From contig WPIO01000228.1 of NCBI GenBank assembly GCA_009760855.2, forward strand, positions 188,001-252,000: 64,000 bases of DNA, in the 5' to 3' direction. This document shows, piece by piece, positions 59,189 through 64,000 of this stretch; the first letter of the stretch is position 1, and every line of letters begins with the position of its first letter. The notes beneath the pieces were generated by a model that did not search any database, was not told where the DNA came from, and saw only the letters and a program-made list of their open reading frames with translations. This DNA comes from Cristatella mucedo. Taxonomy: Eukaryota > Bryozoa > Phylactolaemata > Cristatellidae. Position numbers and translations under genes: made by a program.

Positions 59189-60027
59189 ACCTCGCTGCTG
59201 CTTCGCGGAGCAAAGCTGCGAAAATGGGCGGCGTTCGATCGAAGGTCAGTGCAGCCGAAGCCCTGGGCAGGAGCGCTGGCGCGCTCGTTCTCGGATCCGC
59301 ACCGGCGTCCGATCCGTCAAGCGGCGTCGCCGCGAAGCGCCTACGTCGGCGAGAGCTTCCCGCTTGGGCACGCGACTTCTGCACGCCGCGGGTGCGGGGG
59401 TGAGCGTGCGGTGCTGGAGCAGCGGCTGCGGCCGCAGAGCGGGAGCAGAGAGAGCGGGAGCAGCGGCTCTAGTGGAGAGCTGACAGAAAGCTCGAGAGAG
59501 AAACGGCGGAGCCACCCACCCCCAAAATTAGGCACGTTTTTCTGTTGTTTTTTTCTTCAATTGGACACGATGAAAAAACGCCGAGCCTCCGCCAAGGTGC
59601 TTGCGGGCAATTTTTGGTGCTTTGATGTTTTGTCTCCGTCTCATTTCCCTCCTTGTGGTGTCGCAAGAGCAATCTTAAGCGGCCGTCAGTTGTGAAAATC
59701 AGCCCCGCCTACCCGGAATCAACTCGCTGGCCCTGCAATACCACCGAGTAAAATAATATCGCATGCTATTAGTGATACTAATGGCAGGCCGTTTGTAAAG
59801 AAAGGTTGAAGGCATTGGCCGGCAAAGCTCGTTCGGCTGACGCGCATGGCTGAAGTGAGCCCAGGGCGCGTCGGCGAGTAGTCGTATCGCGGCCATTTTT
59901 GGTCAGTGAGTCACTCGGCCGGCGACTCGTCGGCGATGCCGCTGTGGCGTTGGCCACATGCCGATGCATTCGCTGGTCAAGGCGTTGTCTTTAAATTTTA
60001 AAGATGGTACTCGAATGCGCGTCTGTT
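58883..60027. other. Intron, GC-rich, with short repeats
   Basis: It contains a CAGA repeat (58923-58945), a GC palindrome (gcgaagcgagcggc and its inverse around 58994-59034) and a CGC triplet run (59158-59191). High-GC frames on both strands are not credible genes. Confidence 0.5.
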
Positions 60028-60156
60028 TACCTCGGTCCCGAGGTCGTGGGTTCAAATCCTGCTGTGGGCGATCCTTTATCGCCGCTGCAAGCGGTGGTGA
60101 TAGCTGTAAAGGCTCACCTGTCGCCACAAAAAAGAGGCTGCTGAATAAACTAGTAT
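60028..60156 (+). mobile_element. SINE2, 5'-truncated copy
   Basis: It begins within the head (ttacctcggtcccgaggtcg), then B box gtgggttcaaatcctgctgt, core ccgctgcaagcggtggtgat, and end aaaaaagaggctgctgaata. Confidence 0.85.
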
Positions 60157-60989
60157 GTTTCTTTACCTATAAAACTGTGGCAGCAGAATTACATCTTAGT
60201 CCCATTACTGAAATTATTTTCTTTTTCGAGTGACACTGTCTCTCGAGTGACTTCGATGTCGGGTGCTTAAGTAAGGCGGCCATTCCGTCATGTTCAGATC
60301 CTTATCAGCCACCGAGTTCCAGCTGCTGGAGTGTCTTCCAGCTTCCGACAGCGGAATGTCGGAACGAATCGCACCGTTACTAGATCGCCGGCGCTTCGGA
60401 GTAACAGGCGAATTCTTTCAGTCAAGTCAATGTGCAGATTTGGAGTTGTTTAGAGTTGGGACTTGTGAGTCGGATTATGGTAATTTTGAAAACTACCAGC
60501 TGTCTAGTGTGGCCATTGAATCACTAGCGCGGCGGGTCGAATGGCGGCGGCGCGCTTTCGTCGGCCGAGCGGCCAAGGTAAACCAAGTGACTGTCTGCGA
60601 GCGAGAACTTTCGGCCTGCAGCCTGTAAATGGAGGCGAAGGCGAACGACCGAAGTGAGTTTTGGCGCCTCGGCCAAAAGGTAGCCACCATCGAGCTTTTT
60701 CCGCGACGGCTTCAGCTGATCGCAGGCATGCATGATTTAAAAAGCGCCCCTTGGAGCGAGTTTCACCGGGCAGAGGCTCCCTATTGAATCTGGACTAGAC
60801 ATCAATAAGGGCACGTCGAGAGAATGCCTCTCGGGCGTCACTCGCTCACTGCCGTCGCGTTGGTCACATTGCTCTCTAAAGTCGTAGGGACTTTAAGGAA
60901 TCGCCAACGAAACGGGCTCAGCCACCAGCCCGTTTGCGTGCGCACGTGCAGTACGGGTGAAACGTAATCAATCTGAAGAGGGGTCTCAG
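60157..60989. other. Intronic DNA, nothing recognised
   Basis: A plus-strand frame at 60290-60628 (112 codons) has no recognisable domain and opposes the sushi gene. It is not called. Confidence 0.4.
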
Positions 60990-61142
60990 CCCATGGGCGT
61001 GGCGTCCACGCTCGAAGACCTGGTAGCGGGTTCGAGTCCTGAAGAAGCGGATAATTCTCCATTCCTGGCTTCGAGCGCAACAATGGCCGCCAAGGCTCGT
61101 CTGCCGCTATATTTAACGAGGCTGCTGCTGAATCAGCCGACT
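60990..61142 (+). mobile_element. SINE2, old diverged copy
   Basis: B-box-like gcgggttcgagtcctgaaga, decayed core, then aaggctcgtctgccgctata and aacgaggctgctgctgaatc, matching the SINE2 end. Confidence 0.65.
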
Positions 61143-61270
61143 TTTGAAGTGTTTTCTTCAAGTATTCGCAAGACGTTTCGGCGAAATTTTCTTGCGTAAA
61201 GTTGACCCCGACTTGGCGGATTAAGACGCGCTCATTGACATCGAGCTAACTGTTTTTTTCTCACTCTTTT

Positions 61271-61276
<6 letters not shown>

Positions 61277-61318
<42 letters not shown>
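61277..61318. repeat. (CT)n microsatellite
   Basis: A run of CT dinucleotides of about 42 bases. Confidence 0.95.
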
Positions 61319-61319
<1 letters not shown>

Positions 61320-61945
61320 CAACTTGGATTATTCGCTCGTTAAAGAACTACGGGGCCGGCATCGGAGACATAAAACCAAACTTGTTCTTCAGCGGACGAG
61401 TCGGCGAGTGGACCTACTGAACGACTCGTGCGAGAGGTAAACGGCGCGATGCCGCGTGGCGTAATTGAACCGCCGACTACGTTCTTATGGAGCTGCCTAT
61501 CCCGGCGGCACTCTGCTGGTCGCAGTGGTGCGGATTCCGCACGCAGCGATGTCCTCCTGGCTTTGCGACGGCGTTTTTTTGGCGGGTGAAATTTCAGCAA
61601 CAACTGTGCATAGGCGGGCGAACCTCCGCAGTGAGGACTTGACGCTAGCGCCAGACGATGGCTCCAAAGCGCTGTAAAGCAGGCGGCAGGGTCGCGTGAT
61701 ACGACCTCGCCTTCTTACGAGAATAAGACCATTTAAATAATATCTGCGCTGACTTCGCGAGAATAGCAGGGACGAGTGAAATCGCATCCGGATAGTTGTC
61801 GTGCACACACACAGTCTCGTATATATACGTGAATGGCAAGCGGTGTTAATTGGCGACCTCAGGGCAGAACAAATGCAGCCAGGATGTGCCGACAGTGACA
61901 AGGCGAGCTGCTTTTAGCTCACGAAGTAGTAATAAAAGCGCCAGG

Positions 61946-61999
61946 TTGAACGCACCCGCCTACCGACTAAGAGACTAGTCGGTAGGCGGGTGCGTTCAA
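61946..61999. repeat. Perfect 24-bp inverted repeat with 6-base loop
   Basis: The left arm, 61946-61969, begins ttgaacgcacccgcc and ends taccgacta. The right arm, 61976-61999, is its exact reverse complement. The loop is agagac. It lies in an intron; no known element terminus is recognised. Confidence 0.95.
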
Positions 62000-62420
62000 T
62001 TTTATAGAGAACTAAGCTCGAGTGCTGGCTACATACTGACGGCCGCTTTACTGGATCTGATAGATTCTTAAAAATCTATAACCGCTATTCAAAGTGCAGA
62101 ATGACCAATGCTGCTTTGAAGCATATTTTAATTGTCTATGGACTTGCAGAGCAGAAATATTACTGTTTTTTTACTTGCAAAATTAACACATGTTTTTGCT
62201 TTCTTCCTGATACGGGGTAAAAACGTTATCTATGTGCAACGAGATTTTGAGCGGACACTCGGAAATGTTTAAACTTCGATAACAACGCTACGGTAAAACC
62301 TCTTTATATTTCATTATTGGGTATTCAATCAACTTTTTATCATATCTAGAATAATATTCATGACTTATCAGAACTCAAAGTAGAGAGAAAAGTAAAAACA
62401 TCAATAACGCGTTGTCTTAC

Positions 62421-62612
62421 CTGGAGTGCATTGAAGCTGAGCACCGTTGTACCACGACCATTGGTGATTTTCAATGCACTCTGCTGTCTCGTTACCGGTT
62501 CTGTATACATAGTTGCTACTGCATCCAATCTTAAATGTGTCACCGACCATGTATATAGCCGTCTGAGATGACACAGACGTCAGCCCGATGGTCAATGTTG
62601 GCGCTGTGCAGG
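62421..62612 (-). CDS. CCP/sushi domain exon (phase 1-1)
   Basis: Second CCP module of the same minus-strand gene, transcribed before the one at 58.7 kb. The acceptor is ttttttatttaag, followed by two bases of a split codon. Then the exon encodes CTAPTLTIGLTSVSSQTAIY, MVGDTFKIGCSSNYVYRTGN, then AECIENHQWSWYNGAQLQCT, and ends CCAG|GTAAGA. Four cysteines and the conserved Trp are present. Joining its 3' base G to the next exon's CG restores an Ala between the modules (CTP-A-CQPP). The module linkage is short, as in tandem CCP proteins. The signal peptide and earlier modules were not found. Confidence 0.9.
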
Positions 62613-63282
62613 CTTAAATAAAAAATTTAAATCGAGTCATTTTAACGGCAAAGGGCTACATCTCCGTCATAATAGGACACGTGAGAAGCAACACATCTTC
62701 CCTCGCGTAAAAAACAGAACACGAATGTACTCAGGGTAATGCATGCCAACTTATAAGCATCATGTCAGATTTAGTTTTATAATTTAGGAAGTGCTGCAAG
62801 GTAGTCATCTCGCGCAAGAAATTGCCGCATGGGCAGACCGCACGTTGGACTAGTCTGTCTGGCCCTGAAACAAGTAAACCTCTTTTAAAGGAATGCAAAA
62901 GTACTATCAAAAACCGTTACGTTCGCGTTCTGCGATATCTGCATTTGACTGCGATCGTCTTCTAGTGGTAGATACGCTCTCAGTTTACGCGTTTTCCTCA
63001 GCATTCCGGATTGAAAGAGAGAAAAGAGTATGTGGAGAGCGGGGGCGAGCGGCTCTGGCGCTATAAAAATGCTGGAGATTATCTCAGCGTGCGTGTGACG
63101 TACAACTAAGCGAAACACTCGGTATTTGGCTTCTTGGTCTAGGCTCGAACGTTCAGACTTTGCGTATGACTAGCACCTAGTAATGCCGAGCGGCGCGAGC
63201 ATCCTCTGCGCGAATGCCAGCAATAACGACTCCTTTCTGCTTCGGTTGTGTTCAAGGGTTTTAAAAAGTTCAAAGTAAGCGC
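62613..63282. other. Upstream intron or flank of the sushi gene
   Basis: No further CCP exon or signal-peptide exon was recognised up to the LINE at 63.28 kb. Confidence 0.4.
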
Positions 63283-64000
63283 ATCTGAGTCCTTCTCGAG
63301 CGCCTCTCACCTCACCTGTGCATCACTGGCACAGCACTACAATGGTTCAGGTCCTATCTCAGTGGGAGACTTCTGACCATTGATGTAAACAGACCAAGAT
63401 CATCCATAGAATCACTGGAGTATGGTTATCTTTGAGCTCTGTCTTTCGTCCGGTTCTTTTCAAGGTTTATAGTATCCATCTTGCCTATGCGATTGCCAGG
63501 CACAATCTAGGCTTTCGATTCTACGCAGATGAAGCTCAGCTGTACCTTTGCTTTAACCCCTCCCAGCCTTCAAGCACGTCGAATTCTCCAAAATTCCTTG
63601 CTGCATGTGTTGATGACATCCGCACATAGGTGGCATCAAACTTTGATTAATTGAATGACAATAAAAATGACTTACTAGTTCTGGGAAAACCAAGTGTATT
63701 TCAGAACTTGGAATACCTAATGCAGAAAATGGGCTCAGACAGCATATCTCCTTTTAATCTGCACGAATTTAGGTGTCCTGTTCCTAAGGAACCTTTCACT
63801 AGAAGGCCACACATCAGCTTCACAGTCAAGTCTGCCTATTTCCAGCTTCACTACATCGCTAAAATTCTGGCTTGCTTAGTTAGACAGAGATACCACATCT
63901 AAATTGATCCAGGCATTCGTGAGATCCCGTTTCGACTTCTGTAACTCGCTGCCTGCTAGTCTACAGGCCTTCGCAATCAGGCGCTTATAGTCGGTTCAAA
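63283..64000 (+). mobile_element. LINE A, copy running off the window
   Basis: It starts inside the reverse transcriptase (matching LLERLS-type codons, then tgcatcactggcacagcact). Frame 63432-63629 has VLFKVYSIHLAYAIARHNLG, then FYADEAQLYLCFNPSQPSST, where the YADD motif is changed to YADE. A Trp codon became TAG at 63627-63629. It continues through the RNLGV-type region and beyond 64000. Confidence 0.9.

Larger units (their letters stand above)
61143..62420. other. Intron between the two sushi exons
   Basis: It holds a (CT)n tract at about 61277-61318 and a perfect hairpin at 61946-61999. No exon was found between the two CCP modules; direct splicing is in phase. Confidence 0.55.

Noticed and set aside
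58883-59384. N-terminal 160 codons of the long minus-strand frame before the sushi exon
   Set aside because: A consensus acceptor lies just before the first CCP codons, and the upstream part is GC-rich simple sequence with a triplet run.
60290-60628. 112-codon plus-strand frame in the sushi intron
   Set aside because: No domain, opposite strand to the gene, and a length expected by chance in this composition.

Overview
This is a window of animal nuclear DNA. It shows split genes with consensus splice sites, long introns, non-LTR retrotransposons, tRNA-derived SINEs, a DNA transposon, microsatellites and a satellite array. No bacterial operon, origin or CRISPR array is present. The gene content (XRCC3, a LAP1/LULL1-type torsin cofactor, sushi-domain exons) and the L2/CR1-like LINEs indicate a bilaterian, probably an invertebrate or an early-branching chordate. 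CpG is not strongly depleted in the second half. I cannot name the species.

Three genes are supported. (1) The last coding exon of XRCC3, a RAD51 paralogue of homologous recombination, lies at 1709-2158 (+); the rest of the gene lies upstream. (2) A torsin-1A-interacting-protein gene has two exons at 24746-25377 and 30180-30547 (+). They are joined in phase across a 4.8-kb intron and encode a transmembrane segment plus the complete luminal torsin-activating domain, including the likely arginine finger. (3) A minus-strand gene for a modular extracellular protein has two phase 1-1 CCP/sushi exons (62421-62612 and 58688-58882). A cysteine-rich terminal exon ending at 53413 probably belongs to it. 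Its 5' part lies beyond the exons seen here.

Most of the rest is repeats. LINE family A (L2/CR1-like, tail of ATT repeats) has a 2.4-kb copy at 33.5-35.9 kb, several 5'-truncated copies on both strands, and many 70-90-bp tail-only copies. LINE family B is distinct, with a different 3' end; its copies are at 12.5, 20.7, 49 and 55.4-57.7 kb. SINE1 has a tRNA-like head and a 3' tail nearly the same as that of LINE A, which suggests it borrows the LINE A machinery. SINE2 is a second tRNA-derived family with an unrelated tail. A short pogo/Tigger-like element sits inside a LINE A tail at 24.17-24.62 kb.

The most striking non-genic structure is a diverged satellite array at about 36.5-39.25 kb. 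Its monomers are about 170 bp, and part of the array follows a three-monomer higher-order period of about 490 bp. Other notable items are a perfect 24-bp hairpin at 61.95 kb, a CCAAT-containing tandem repeat at 51.5 kb, an inverted repeat at 50.5-51.1 kb, and (GA)n, (CA)n, (GT)n and (CT)n tracts. All LINE reading frames seen here are broken.
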